DNA from: Tricholomella constricta
Lineage: Eukaryota; Basidiomycota; Agaricomycetes; Agaricales; Lyophyllaceae
Direction of reading: 5' to 3'
DNA length: 64,000 bases
NCBI GenBank assembly: GCA_013368375.1
Contig: JAACJP010000018.1
Location: 248,001-312,000, forward strand
Position 1 is the stretch's first letter; each line of letters opens with the position of its first letter. The notes under the pieces are model-generated. The model was not told the DNA's origin, made no database searches, and saw nothing but the letters and a program-made list of their open reading frames with translations. Positions 1 through 11,424 of the stretch are shown here, piece after piece. A program made the translations under genes and the position numbers.

Positions 1-1829
1 GTAAAAGGTTCGCCATTCCCTTGAACATTCCTTCATGTTCATGGCCTGCGGGAAAATACAGAAGCTGAGTCTGCCCATTGAATGTAGTGTCCCGCATGTT
101 AATTTTAGTCTTCATGACCTTGCCAGTGGAGTCGTATTCCAGAGTCCCATCTGATTTACGATGCGCGATCTCGACCTGAAAGTTGTTGGAAGGGTTCTTG
201 GGCATTTTACGCGCTGACAAAGCTCCATCAGCGCGCTTGAGATGGGAGGGTGCATTGTCGTAGATGAACACATGCTCGAAGTCCAGGTACTCGGCACAAA
301 TGTCCATCGCTGCGTTCGCCTGTTCGATGATGTCATCGCTAGTGAAATAACCATCACGATTCTTTCCTGGTTTCATGACGCGACGGGCGTTGCGTTTCCC
401 ATCTTCGGACATCATCCAACCTAGATCAGCAGACACGAAGTCCGCAATCATCAAGGACAAGCCTTCACCCTTTTTGTATGGCCTGGCAGGAGCATCTTTA
501 TGATACCATGATTTTCGACGTCGATCATTGGCATAGAAGATAGTTTCGTCGTGAAACCACAGTATAACACGCTTCCCAGAAGAAGACAGTGGGTCGCTGG
601 TAGGTAAGCCATCCAAATATGCGCGAGTCCTCTTCCTGAGTTCCTGAAGGCGTGGGATGTACCTCTGGTTGCGGAACCATGTAACATCTTCACGCTCGTG
701 ACCGTCAGCGTATTGCCCCTTTGCTGGCTGGGTGAATCGGAATCCGAGTGCCTTGAGGTAACGACGCGCAGTACGCACTGATATCTTTCGCGTGATCCCA
801 TATTTCTCCATGGTATCTGGGCGTGCCAAGAATTCTGCCAATTTTGTTGCCGTGATTTTGTCACCGAGCTCCTGCAAATACAGGTTGACATCCAACAGCA
901 GACATTCGTCAATGAGCATAGACTCATTCCAATCTCCATAAGGGTTCACAGGGAGAATAGAACGGTCTGCAATGTATGCACGGCAAAGTTTCCGAAGCTG
1001 CCGCGCGCAGTAAGTACCTCTTCCCAAAGTGACAGAAGCTGTCAATGATGATGTGATCCATTTGCCCCGAGTACCAGATCTCCCATTGACATAGAGATTC
1101 AAATGGATGCGCATTCCTTCCAGCCGGAACCTGAGGAAGGAATCAAGTTCTGGATGCTTATAGCCACCCCCCTTCCCCTTTGACGGTCCTCGCAGCTTAA
1201 TTTCCAGGTCATTCAAGGCCTGTGAAGCCAGTTCAACTGTGGGTGCCATGCGAAGCTCTCCATCCCTTATCCCGTCATGGCAGCGCACATTCGCGATTGA
1301 GATCACATCGGCGCGATCGAGATTGATTGATGTCGCGTCGTGATCGCGAGGCAGTCCAAAAGAATCCACAGAATCCACGGACTCTGTGTCGTCGACGTCT
1401 TCAACGGTTGGCCTATGTGATTGGCGTGGAGTAGGGGGTGGTTGTAATGTATATTTATGGAGAAATGTAGCCGGAGCAGCAGTAGGAACCTCCTGGTGCA
1501 GTCCTGGAAAAAATAACTGATTGAAGGCAGAGCGCGCCGTGTTCACTGGTGTGGAAAAGATGTCCTCATGTTGATCTGTCAAACTGGTATTGATGTCCAT
1601 CGGGACACTTTCCTGGTTCTAAAATACCATATGCGACGTGTTTTTCAGCATGACATGTGAGTATATAGCTCAAAATGGAACACACCGCGTGTGCATCATT
1701 CTCATCATCATCCTGTGTGATCTTTCGCTTTTTCCGTGGTGTAAAGTGCTCAAGCACCTTCTTGGAACGCTGAGCGAGGTTTCTGAGGCGGCTGCGGATG
1801 TATGCAGACCGGTTGCCCATGTTGTGCAA
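1..1829 (-). CDS. DDE-superfamily transposase-like protein, 3' end beyond window
   Basis: Two-exon model: exon 1 1829-1686, intron 1685-1619 (67 nt, GTGTGT...TTTTAG), exon 2 1618 to the window edge, still open. This gives about 587 residues of an incomplete protein. The N-terminus is basic (PRKKRKITQDDDEN), followed by an acidic linker and a helical DNA-binding-like region. The catalytic core starts at WFHDETIFYANDRR (first Asp). Next come ADFVSADLGW, GKNRDGYFTSDDI and HVFIYDNAPSHLKRADGA (second Asp). The third acidic residue would lie off the left edge. These motifs match a large Agaricomycete family of transposon-derived DDE endonucleases. The start is the first ATG of exon 1; an in-frame ATG at 1600 inside exon 2 is an alternative. 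No terminal inverted repeat was recognised, so it may be mobile or domesticated. Family call fairly sure, exact role not. Confidence 0.75.
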
Positions 1830-2005
1830 TGTGAGCAGATGTGTAATTCCGGAATTTCCACATTAGTCTACACTTTCTTAGTGAGGTTAGTGCCTTAGGA
1901 CCTTTTAATTATCATATATAACAATCCTATGGGACGCAATAGTGTCTACATCAACGCGATCCTGAGTTATTGACGCGTTTTCCTTCACGTCGCCTAATTT
2001 AACAC

Positions 2006-3036
2006 ACTGTCACGGTCTCACGTGACGTTAGTTGGCGATGGATGGCCTCTACCTTAGGCTTATATACTACATCGCCGAGCCAGTGACTAAGGCGGTATGT
2101 AAGAGCGCTGACTACTGATGAGTAAACAACTGTCCAGCTGACTGATAGGGATCTAAGTAGTGGTGTCGGTGTGGGATAATAACTACGAAAGGGGCGTAAG
2201 AACAGTGGAGCGGTCAGCAAGCATGTCTAAGACGGGGGCCATGGGGGCCAATGACAGGAAGCAAGAGACTAAGCAACAGATAGGAGTGGGCGCACGGTGC
2301 ATCCCCTTACAATTCCCTCCCCTTTGTCCCCATTCCTGAACCCCTCACCAACGTCGTTCCACCTCCGCCTTCTCGCTCGGGGAGCTCGCCTTAAGCAGGG
2401 GGTAATGTCATGACTCGTCCGATTATGAACCCGTGATCCTTGCTCATATCTTTTTCATTCGTTCTACATATCTTCGTACCTCGTCTTACCTACTTCCCTT
2501 ATCTCTTCTTGTTCCCTTAGATGTGTCTACTTGCCTTACAATACTACTACCCGCGCACGACGCTCATATGACCCTCAAGGTCTCCTAACTCCTATATGTT
2601 TGTATGTATTTAAACCGTGTATTTGCGTAACGAATCGATACTTTGGTTTGGTTGGTTTTCCGTATCCTGACAATAGGCTGTCAGTGTATACAGGCGTGAC
2701 TCGTTCATCTGTTTCTCCTGCTATTGGCGCCCCGATCTTCGTTCTTTCCATATTCATACCCTTTTTCTCGCAGATAGAACGTTGGACCGTCTCTTTGGCT
2801 GGTTTTCCGACACGCGCACTAGGGCCACGTGGACCTTAGTCAATGATTCAGAGTCAGCGAGCGCCTGGCGCCTATTCTTCATCACCTGTCTGCGATTGTG
2901 CTTGGTCTCGTCTATACCGCGCCCTTCGATGGCATTTGCGCACTCGCACAATACCAAGATTTACAACAGGACCTTCGCAGAGGTCCACGGAGACTTCTAC
3001 GACAATGTTGGGGTGTAGCGATCAACAAGCCTGACA
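2006..3036 (+). repeat. Possible LTR-retrotransposon remnant (3' LTR-like)
   Basis: A purine tract AAGCAGGGGGTAA ends at 2405 and is followed by TGTCATGACTC at 2406. A matching TGACA end lies at 3032-3036, giving a 631-bp TG...CA block that looks like a gypsy 3' LTR preceded by a polypurine tract. Upstream, 2006-2202 also begins TGTCA and holds a TATA-like TTATATAC, as an unrelated or truncated 5' LTR would. No pol coding sequence survives between them and no target-site duplication was found. This is inference from end motifs only. Confidence 0.3.
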
Positions 3037-3689
3037 GGTATGTAGTCCTTTTACATAGTAGGCGCATATCGCTGGCACGGTACAGGTTTGCTTTCTCTCT
3101 TTGTTGGACTTCATATATCCATCACCGTTACCCCCGGATCACGCTCGTGTACCGTCTCGTCAATCCACCTCGTTTCGCCAAACCAACTCGTACCTGTCCT
3201 TCGATTCTCATCATGCCTCCCAAGGACATACGATTTCGGCCCTAGAAAATCCCCAGTCCGTCGCATGTGCATTTTAATCTTCCCGATTCTCAGATTCCGC
3301 ATACCTTCGCTCACAATACTCGTTCTCTCAGCCCTCGCACCGTTTCCATTCAACCCACGTACCACATTCCCTCAGCCTCGAATCCCACTTCTTTCCCCAA
3401 TATACCACATATATCCCAAAATAACACTCATAAATTCCTCAGCTTTTCACAGTACCTCCTTTCATGAACCCTCCTCAACTTGGGGTGCCCCCCTCCCTTT
3501 TATTACTTTCCTACTGTACCTACTGCTCCCATCCCTCCTGGTTATTCCCCCAGAATGCTCTCGCTCCTTCTTCTGCCCCCCTCCCCCTGCCTTCGATGAT
3601 CATCAATACCGTTTACATCCCTTTATCGTCCTGCGCTCTTCAAGACATCACCACCAACATATTTAGTCTTGGGTCGCCTGCATGCTCCC
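3037..3689. other. Intergenic, pyrimidine-rich, no supported gene
   Basis: The top strand is rich in C and T runs. One open frame of 192 codons crosses it but has low-complexity composition, no family resemblance and shares its span with open frames on both strands. It may include the former promoter region of the RPS13 fragment that follows. Confidence 0.4.
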
Positions 3690-3975
3690 GGAAAGTGTAT
3701 ATGTGCGTACAGGCCACGCTATTCCGCTGATCTACGCTGATTCTCGTGTGCAGCGTCCTCTGCTCTCCCTTACCGCCGCGCACCCCTTTCGTGGCTCAAG
3801 ACGACCCCCGAGGACATCGTCGAGCACATGATCAAGCTCGTCCGCAAGGGCCTGACCCCCTCTCAAATCGGTGTCACCTTCCGTGACTCCCACGGCATAC
3901 CCCAGGTCCGCTTCGTCACTGGAAACAAGATCCTCCGTATCCTCAAGTCTCAGGGTACGGCCGACTGGTAAGTAT
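3690..3975 (+). pseudogene. RPS13: RPS13 (uS15) gene fragment, truncated
   Basis: The stretch 3754-3970 encodes a typical ribosomal protein S13 core: [40 protein letters not shown] and [18 protein letters not shown]. Upstream, TTGGGTCGCCTGCATGCTCCCGGAAAG (3669-3695) looks like the usual first exon (MGR-HAPGK) with its ATG changed to TTG, followed by an intron-like gap ending in CAG at about 3753. After the LRILKSQG motif the frame ends, and the sequence continues directly into an inverted DBR1 fragment. About half of the roughly 150-residue protein is missing, including the C-terminal two helices. The lost start and the truncation make it a pseudogene; a functional copy must exist elsewhere. 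Confidence 0.75.
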
Positions 3976-4262
3976 GTCAAACCTTGAAGATGCCTGCAGC
4001 ACTAGCGCCACGAATCCGTTCACTAGGATGCTTCCATCATGACCGAGGAAGTAGAATTGGTGCTAGCCATCCGCCGCGGTAGCTATCCGATAGACCAGAA
4101 AGTCAGCAAGGAGCCATGAACGAGAGATCGGCCACGCACACTGGCAGCTCCCAGGATCCACATGAAATTTGATGCCTCATCATTTTCGCCGATTGCGATA
4201 GTCAGAATTGGACAACTTGAATCTTCGAGGCAATCCATACAAGTGTGTTGGGTGTTTTTGAT
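3976..4262 (-). pseudogene. DBR1 fragment (exons 3-4 relic), inverted
   Basis: On the minus strand, CPILTIAIGENDEASNFMW matches [19 protein letters not shown] of the intact DBR1 at 33250-33303. The next intron and the start of exon 4 (YRGGWLAP, then [12 protein letters not shown] sequence) also align, ending near 3977. The metal-binding GNHE motif has decayed to ENDE, so even an expressed fragment would lack a catalytic His. The fragment is joined at 3' flank sequence of kinase-like copy 1, whereas in the intact locus about 1 kb separates the two. It is therefore an inverted, internally deleted duplicate of the 31-33.5 kb locus. Confidence 0.75.
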
Positions 4263-4412
4263 TATCAATGTGATGTTTGTTTTACCGTGACCTGCTCACC
4301 GGTTTTTCGATGTCGTCACCTAACATCATTTCAATTTCATTTCACTGCCGCGTTGCGCTGGGCCTCGTCATGAACATTTAGAAGACGTCTACGTTGATAC
4401 AAGCGAAAGAGT

Positions 4413-5496
4413 TTAAGGCTCTATCGAGGCTGAAATATTCGACTGAACCTGATTCAAGAACCATTCAGGGAGGGTGGGTTTTGTCTCCCTGGAGTAATGA
4501 AGTATCGCCTGAAGGTCTTTTTCATCATCCGAGTCAAGTTCCTCCTCATCTTGATGCTTGTAAATGTCTCGCAGCCATGTATGAAGAAACCAAGGCGTAA
4601 AAGGAAGAACTGTCAGGCGGCCATCTTCCTCGAGCAGTGTGTCGATGACCTTCTGGGAGGGGTACCCTGTACATGCATAATCTCTCCCGTTGATATCAAT
4701 GCGCAGCGGTATTTCTGCATGTGGGTCAATCCAAAGTGACTGATATTCGGACAAAGGACACTCACCCCTCTTCCAGATATCAAAAGACAAACCCACATTC
4801 CCAAGTAGACTGCACTTATGGGTGCCGGGCTCAAAGTCCTCGCCGAAACGCCAGCGCCCTTCAAATTTGCACTCGTGGAGCCACATGTTGTTGCGGTGGA
4901 AACCAATGATGCGGTAGTCTCCGTTTCGGTCCAAAACATTATGATCACCAAAGTCGCCCAGGTGGTATTGAGATTCCATGTGGAATTGTCCGAGTTTTTC
5001 GAGGATTTTGTATCTAAAAGGCCAAATTGAATCAGACGAAGGAGCCCAGAAGAATTTCTTACTTCTCTTTGCTATCTAAATCGTGGAGATCACGTCCGAT
5101 TTCTTCCCCACAATCCTCAAGGACGATGCAAACCAAGTATCTTCCATGCGGGCACCGTGTGCTGTACTTTCCGTAGTATTTAGGAATTACCGTGCCTTGT
5201 AAAGTCTTCAAGGCGCCAGTGTATGCTGCTGCTTCCTCACAGAGATCCGTTGGAGAGTTTCCGTCCGCTGAGAATTTCAGAACAACGGCAAGACCAGAGT
5301 CGAGCTCCGCTTTGAAGACGATGGAATAATCGGTTTCATCGAGAAGTGCAAGAATCTTGGCTTTCATCTGTTTGGCACCTATTGTTCCGTCGTCGCGCTG
5401 CATCGAAATTGGTCCACATATGATATGGTTATAATTGGCGAATTGTGAACTGAGATCATCGGATTCAGACAGTTCGATTTGAAGTGTGGATGTCAT
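4413..5496 (-). CDS. Kinase-fold-like protein, copy 1
   Basis: Exon 1 5496-5063, intron 5062-5014 (49 nt, GTAAGA...TTTTAG), exon 2 5013-4413; 344 aa. It is a paralogue of the genes at 18231 and 31091. The start is the MTSTLQ methionine shared with copy 2; an in-frame ATG at 5595 would add 33 residues not conserved at the protein level. The protein has a kinase N-lobe pattern: VFKAEL, then LAVVLKFS with a likely ATP-anchoring Lys, then EEAAAY for the alpha-C Glu and VCIVLEDCGEE as hinge. The C-lobe has YHLGDFGDHNVL, equivalent to an HxD..N catalytic loop, followed by YRIIGFH where active kinases have a DFG Asp. Function is unknown. The downstream flank runs into the DBR1 relic. Membership of this family is certain, catalytic activity doubtful. 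Confidence 0.7.
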
Positions 5497-5823
5497 GAAG
5501 AGATATCGAGGCTTTGAGGCAGGCAGATATCGATGGGGGGGAAGAAATTGTTCGAATGAAGGATGAAACCGATTTTGCGAGCTTTTTATTGACAACCTTG
5601 AACCGGCTTACGTGGTGTTTCTGATGCTAAAAGAATTCTTGCCTCAACACGTTGCAAGGTGTGTGTCCGCCTAAGCATAAGGCAAAACAAGGGGTGATAC
5701 TTCTTGACCAAGCCATAAAGAACACTCTGCTCAGAAATAACGTAAATTATCACACAAACCTATTGTTCTCCCAACAGGCCTCACAGGGAGACGGGGTCAG
5801 GTGTTTGATGAATAAGGTGACAC

Positions 5824-6008
5824 TGACAGGCTTCTCTGTCAGTCGTCAAATGATGAAGCCAGGAGTGCTCTGAAAATCATTCTGATCCGTTTTACTGGCT
5901 CAGGGCGTCACATTACATGACAGGTTTCTCTGCCAGTCGTCAAACGATGAAGTCAGGAGTGCTTTGAAAATCATTATGAACCGTTTTACTGGCTCAGGGC
6001 GTCACATT
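5824..6008. repeat. Two-copy tandem repeat, 91-bp units
   Basis: Units 5824-5914 and 5918-6008 share the sequence from TGACAGG(C/T)TTCTCTG to GGGCGTCACATT with a handful of differences, mostly C/T transitions. They lie upstream of the gene starting at 6211. Confidence 0.85.
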
Positions 6009-6102
6009 CACACAACACAAGTAGCACGAGTCTGGCGTGAAACCAACTGAGCGACCTAAAAAATGCGATGGACAAATAATAACGCCACACTCACCGGAAA
6101 GC

Positions 6103-6110
6103 TATATATA
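6103..6110 (+). promoter_or_regulatory. TATA-box-like element
   Basis: TATATATA lies 101 bp upstream of the ATG at 6211, a suitable spacing for a core promoter plus 5' leader. It lies inside the frame that would extend the protein upstream to an ATG at 6037, which favours the later start. Confidence 0.5.
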
Positions 6111-6210
6111 CTCTACTCTACCCAATGCTAAGTATAAAGCCCCTCTCAGTTCTTCTCCAATCCATCTCCCCTCAATTGCCTCACCTTCTTCAAGTGGACA
6201 AGCGCAAGGA

Positions 6211-7409
6211 ATGGCTCCCGAAACTCGCAGTGGTATCGTTCCTATCAGAAAATTCCTTCTCGACAAGCCAAAACGGTGCCCTCTGCCACGATCCAGATAT
6301 ACGGCAGCAAGCACTCGGACCATGGCGGCTGTTGAGGTCGGATACCCGGATGCCGAAAGACTAGTAGGTATCGTCTACAATGAAGAACTTGCCGTACCAT
6401 CCTGCTCCTACATTCTGGCCGAAACAGAGAAACTACTGAAGTTTAAATCCACCAATACCTCGCATCAAAAGTGGATGAAATTTCTCCGGATGAAGTCTAG
6501 GCCAACTGGGCTTCCACCAGTTATAAACAGCGAAGCCGACATTCGTCCCTGGATCCAACAAGTTTCTGTGAAACCCGCGCTTGCTGTTATTAGGGCTGCC
6601 TTTCAAAGAGAGGAAATTCAAATTCCTGAAGATATCAAAGCCAGGGGCCCGTACACTGCATCGTCATGGGGCACACAAGACATGCCGATCCCGGATGAAA
6701 TACTATTTTCGGACGTACCAACAGGCGATAATTTTTGGGGGAGTCAATCGACGTTCGCAGCTGCCTTATTTGAATACAAAACTATGATGGCGATGAAGGA
6801 GAGTGATGTTAAAAAGCTGGTTAGCTATGCCAAAACTTACGCGGAACTAATGGTGCTGCCGTTCATATGGCCTTCTTCCAAAACCGACTGCAAGCTGGAT
6901 TCAAGGTCCAAAATCATTGCACAAGTAAGCATATGATCAGGTCAGCGCATCGATCCGTACTGAAAATTCCACTGCAAGGTGTACTGTCAACTTTGGCGAT
7001 CGAATGTCGATTTCATGGTGTTATCGTCTTATCAACTATCACTCTTTCTGTACCTTGACAGGCCATCACGTATCCTGCACATATCAAAGCCGTACGTATG
7101 GAACAGCAAAGAAACATTCACAACATATATTGGTTGGCTAGCTCTTTCCCTGGGATACCTTCCAACCTGTCTTGAGAAGGTTTCTTTGGAGACTTTGGAC
7201 ATGGCGGTTGTTGACGGTCACAAGGACGAGTTGGTTGAAATGCCCAAAAGACACGGACTTGACCTAGAGTGAATTCTCAAATCTATGTCCATCTGCATAC
7301 ATTATTCACTAATGCGACTGCGTTATTCAGCTATATACAGAAAGTAAGAGAGGCGGCCATGGAAGGAAACGAAGAATTGCAGGAAGACGAGGAGGAAGGT
7401 ATCAGTTGA
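6211..7409 (+). CDS. Conserved-looking hypothetical protein, 360 aa
   Basis: Three-exon model: 6211-6924, 6979-7268, 7331-7409. Introns are 54 nt (GTAAGC...AAG) and 62 nt (GTGAAT...TTCAG, with a CACTAAT branch-like site). Without the second intron the frame ends at 7272; the spliced version adds a coherent acidic tail (EELQEDEEEGIS). The N-terminus is Arg/Lys/Pro-rich (APETRSGIVPIRKFLLDKPKRC). The middle is mixed alpha/beta with many Lys and Trp. The C-terminal third contains SSYQLSLFLYLDRPSRILHI and YIGWLALSLGYLP, which could be a buried helix rather than a membrane span. No signal peptide. I do not recognise the family; the splice-consistent frame is the main evidence that it is a real gene. 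Confidence 0.6.
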
Positions 7410-8645
7410 ACATTATAGAAGGCGGGCTTGGTTTAAAACAGTGGACAGTAGTGATTGTCGCATAATAGATGATATGTCTTTATTACGATTGGAAAATTCT
7501 GAGAACTAAGTCCTCGCCGCCAGGTTCTGTAAGGCGTGCTCTCGGTCGCCCTGTGTAGTTGCCATTGCGGCATCGCCGGCCTTCGCAGGCTCAATTGGGC
7601 TTGCCAAATCTCTTCTGACCAAAGATGAACGAACGTTCGACCAACCATAAGCCACCGCCTCTCAGTCGATAGTACGATGATGCTCGAGTAAAGATCCCCA
7701 AGTCCGCTCAGCAGAGTTTGATGTGTCCAGCGCACGAACGTTGCTGTAGCGCGCGCGGGCATGAAAGGGATAGACATAGAAGCAGGCTACTGCGGCCATC
7801 AAGCTGGAGGATATGGTAGTAAATAGCCTTTCAAGTCGTTGCTCCCGCTCCTCCCCCCCCCCCCCCCGGCCCCGCCCCGTCCGCTGGATCGACGACAAGG
7901 AGCTCCTCGAAGCTCAGTTGGAGGCGCACACATACTGCATAGATATGCGTATGCCTGGTACCCTTTAGATTTCCAGACTGTGATCGGTAGCGGACGATGA
8001 AGAAGATGTCGGTGGGAACCTCAGATATTCGAATGCGCCAGGGAGCTCGAGACAATAACGCGAGCTGTGCTTCCTGATGTGGGGTGTAGTCCAATCTTTC
8101 TGACCTTCCTTTATTTTTGAAAAGTCCCGTTTTCATAATGTTGTATGTATATCTGCAAGAGACTGTTGCTTTATCCACAACGACACAGGACCCAGGGAGT
8201 CTCGGCATTCAGAAACTGATGAGCAGGTGAAGCTTTATAAGATAGGCCCGGCGTCCTGGAGTTATTCGCCTGATGAAAAAATCGAGCGCTGCGGCGACAA
8301 GAGGAGAAAATTTTAGCAACCTTCGAAAGGTGATTGCCGTCCGAGAATTGTCAACAGAGCCAATGCCGACCTTGTCGTGTTAATTTTGCTGGCGTTGAGC
8401 AGGCTTGACTTCTTCAAAGTTACTCGCCCATGCCACTCCTGAATCGTGCGTTCCAACGGTTGCCGACTCCGATAGCAATACGGGTGGAGACCGAAACCCA
8501 GGTGGACTCGGAGTCCGTCGACAACGTGGGCCAGAATTCCCACGCTCCGTTGATTGTCAGCATGGTTGTGTCCCCGTCACAGCCACACCATCCTCCGCCA
8601 TCATCGCCGCAGCCGACGAGCTCGAGCACACCGTTGTTGCCCTCC
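7410..8645. other. Intergenic; no supported gene
   Basis: This contains a run of about fourteen C residues at 7854-7867 followed by a C-rich tract, and the upstream region of the VPS68-family gene. A 125-codon minus-strand frame (8208-7831) ends in poly-Gly encoded by the C run and shows no family features. Confidence 0.4.
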
Positions 8646-9314
8646 ATGTCGTTGCCACGCTCCAACTACGATCCCCGCCGGGTCTGCCTTAACCCCTTCC
8701 CCGATATCTCTCTTGGAAAACATCGCCGTACAGTAGGCGTTTACCTGGCTGGCGCTCTGGTAAGTTCTTAAACAGCAGTCGTCCTTGCGGGGTAGAGACT
8801 GACGACGAGTTTCCAAGTTCGCGCTAGCAAATTGGACGTTCTTGGATGCTGCCGTGCTTTCAGCGCACGCACGCTCGCCGTGGGGACAGCCGGACACACC
8901 GCCTCCTGTGCACGTAACCTTTGTGGACTGGATCCCGGGCATCTGCTCGCTTCTGGGCTATCTGGTCATCAACCTCATTGACAAAGACAGAGTCCGTGGG
9001 GAGGAAGGTTTTGGGGACTCGAGAGCTGTTTGGAGGGCAAGGCTGATCCTGTTCATTGGTTTTGCGTTGATGGCTGGCGGGCTGGCTGGGAGCGTGGTGC
9101 GTTGTCAAAACTTTCGTCTTTCCTGTCTTCGGTTGTTGATTGGATGCGATAGACCGTTTTGATCCTCAAATACGTCCTCAACGGCTATCCAGAACAATTT
9201 ACTTACTACGGATACGCCAACGTTTCGCAGAGTGTTGCGCTCATGCTCTCCGCCATCGTACTTTGGATTGCACAGAGTGGTAGCAACGAATACGAGTATA
9301 ACCTTACTCTATGA
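8646..9314 (+). CDS. VPS68: VPS68 / TMEM50-family (UPF0220) membrane protein
   Basis: Exons 8646-8759, 8818-9096, 9153-9314 with introns of 58 and 56 nt; 184 aa. The protein opens with RRVCLNPFPDISLGKHRRTV and continues through four hydrophobic segments at about residues 25-45, 62-82, 104-124 and 145-165. Characteristic parts are WTFLDAAVLSAHA, VTFVDWIPGICSLLGYLVIN, RARLILFIGFALMAGGLAGS and YGYANVSQSVALMLSAIVLW. Family members act in vacuolar/endosomal membrane trafficking: yeast Vps68 in vacuolar protein sorting, with its partner Vps55. The start at 8646 gives the usual family length; an in-frame ATG at 8430 would add a Pro/Ser-rich extension not typical of the family. The gene is convergent with the acetyltransferase at 9757-10813. 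Confidence 0.85.
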
Positions 9315-9756
9315 GGTTGGGTGGACTATCGATGCCATGTACTTATTTATTGCGCAGTCTTGCGAACTGTTTTCCAACGAAGCCGTTTATATGGAATTTT
9401 TCGAACGAAACGTCTGTCTACGAACTTTGGCACAGGCAGCTATCTATATATATGGCCAACGATCGTCGCCAAGGCTGCTCTGCCTCAGAGCAGTTGACTG
9501 AACCGTTCTCAATATCTAATAGGCAACACCAGCGAGGCTTCTATTAGCTCTCAGGATGTTTGGACAGCTGCCATCCCAAAACTACCAGTATCCAGCCCAG
9601 TAGCTCATGATACTTCCTCTCTTGTCATATATATCTGTCCATGACCTCCAGCATCACAAAAAGCCTCGACGGAACTCCACTTCGCCGACAGAGGCCATCT
9701 CGGTTCTCGTACCATCTTGCAGTCGCACACTGGCATCAGCCAAGTCCCCAAATACA

Positions 9757-10813
9757 TCAGGCACCACTCACGATGCTAACAACGACCGGCTTTCTATGCC
9801 AAGTCGGATTCTGATCTCCCAGTAGTACCGTCTCAACCGTCTCAAACCCGTGGCTGTTGTAAAACGCCGTGTTCGCGATGTTCGAGGACTGAAGCCACGT
9901 CGACTGGCCCGCCCAGTCCGCCTACATCGAAGTCCGTTCAATTAGCTCCGGGTTGTCTCGTCGGAATCGTGACGGAGACGAGGACAAGCCAGGGAGCTGC
10001 TCTTACCAACACCATCACTGCGTCGAGGAGCGCACCGCCGTAGCCTTTTCCTTGGCGCGCGGGGACCGTCCACAGCTCTTCGACCAGCCACATCTTGTCT
10101 ACACGATCGCCCAGCACGCGCTTCACCGCAGCTTGCAGTTTCTGATCCACTTCCTTCCGGCGCTAGGGAGGTCTGTCAACAAAGGATGTACGACGTCTGT
10201 AATCTCAGGGCTTGCATACCCTTTTTGCCTCGGGATCTCGCATCGTCCTTTTGCGGCCTTTAATGAGCGCTCTCATCAGCCACTCTGCGATCTTGGTGAT
10301 TCCATCTTCTCTATTGCGTCTGCCGGTCGTCGCCTTTGGCGGAGCACTGTGAATCCGAAGGTCAAACATGTAAGAGCATTCGCTCTACTGATTGCGCATC
10401 ACGCACGCTATGATGTTAGCAGTCCCTGATTTCACGGTCAGAGCTACCCTGGTGCGTATCCAGAAAACAAGATAGGTGGAGATCAGTAGCCGTTCTGTGA
10501 TCTTTTCGATTCGGCTCTGCTCCCGTTCCTGCGGGATGATGATGATGAGTTTGGACGGGGTGGAACTCATACTCCCATACTCATGATACTGTGGATATTT
10601 ATTGTACGTACATTGCGAACGTATCTTATCACGGGGTCTTGCGCAAACGTTGCCTGGAACGTCCTCGCCGCACGGATAACGTCCGCTACATCCGAAGCGT
10701 TAGTAAATTGCAAAGACTGTACGATGAAATGCTTTCAGACCGTATGTTAGTTGGGTCACAGTGACTGCTGTCTGGCCGCGAGAGGAGGTAGTGTTTGTGC
10801 CGCCGTTTTCCAT
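9757..10813 (-). CDS. GNAT-family N-acetyltransferase
   Basis: Six exons on the minus strand: 10813-10741, 10685-10612, 10528-10407, 10346-10220, 10162-10007, 9921-9757; 238 aa. Introns are 55-85 nt, several with CTAAC or TTAC branch-like sites. The acetyl-CoA-binding motif is ARQGKGYGGALLDAV (R168-G-x-G), preceded by the beta-strand MWLVEELWTVP and followed by TWLQSSNIANTAFYNSHGFE, the usual GNAT end. The N-terminal half includes FAQDPVIRYVRN, typical of the fungal subgroup that is often clustered with secondary metabolism; the substrate cannot be told. The acceptor of intron 2 is uncertain, because a shorter 40-nt alternative would start the exon at the in-frame ATG near 10570. Everything after that is tightly constrained by frame. 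Confidence 0.8.
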
Positions 10814-11424
10814 GTTGTCGAGGTTCTTAGGATAAGGCAAACCTGTCGGCGTAACCGGTACCATCTGTTAAATATGGCCGACAAATTTCGATAGACTGCG
10901 CATCGGATCTATCTAATGGGAGGTGATCAATATACGAAGCCAAGGTTTAGAGGGAGGAGAACTAGGCCCTACAAAAATTTACAAAACCGCAGCAAAACCT
11001 TGCCCCACGCCACCCCCATTCGCAACGAGATCAAATCGTTCACATAGGGTCAGCTTTCCTGGAGGCCCATGTTTTAAACGTCCTTGACATTCGAGGAGAA
11101 AGGTCCTGAAGATGAATGTGATCTGTTCGGCGGGCAACAGATAGCCCTATCGCTGTGCGGCATTCTGCTCGGAGAGCCAAAGAGATGGAATGGTTCTAGA
11201 TTCCCCACGAAGCCCAGCAAGTACTAGTGATAATATTGCATGCGCCAACTCGACAGTTCCAGACGATTCCAATATTTGCCAAGCCGCAGTGTACGGTGTC
11301 GGTTGTGATCAAACCTATGACTGTTTCATTCGTCAACGACAAAGTTGTATCCAAAAGACATATCAAGTAGTCATAAAACTGTTCCAAAGACTCGGACAAG
11401 CGTTGGCTGTTGACCTGCGACGAT

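Noticed and set aside
3088..3666. 192-codon open frame, plus strand
   Set aside because: Pyrimidine-rich low-complexity composition, overlapping frames on both strands, no family features.
7831..8208. 125-codon open frame, minus strand
   Set aside because: Ends in poly-Gly from a C homopolymer; no recognisable domain.
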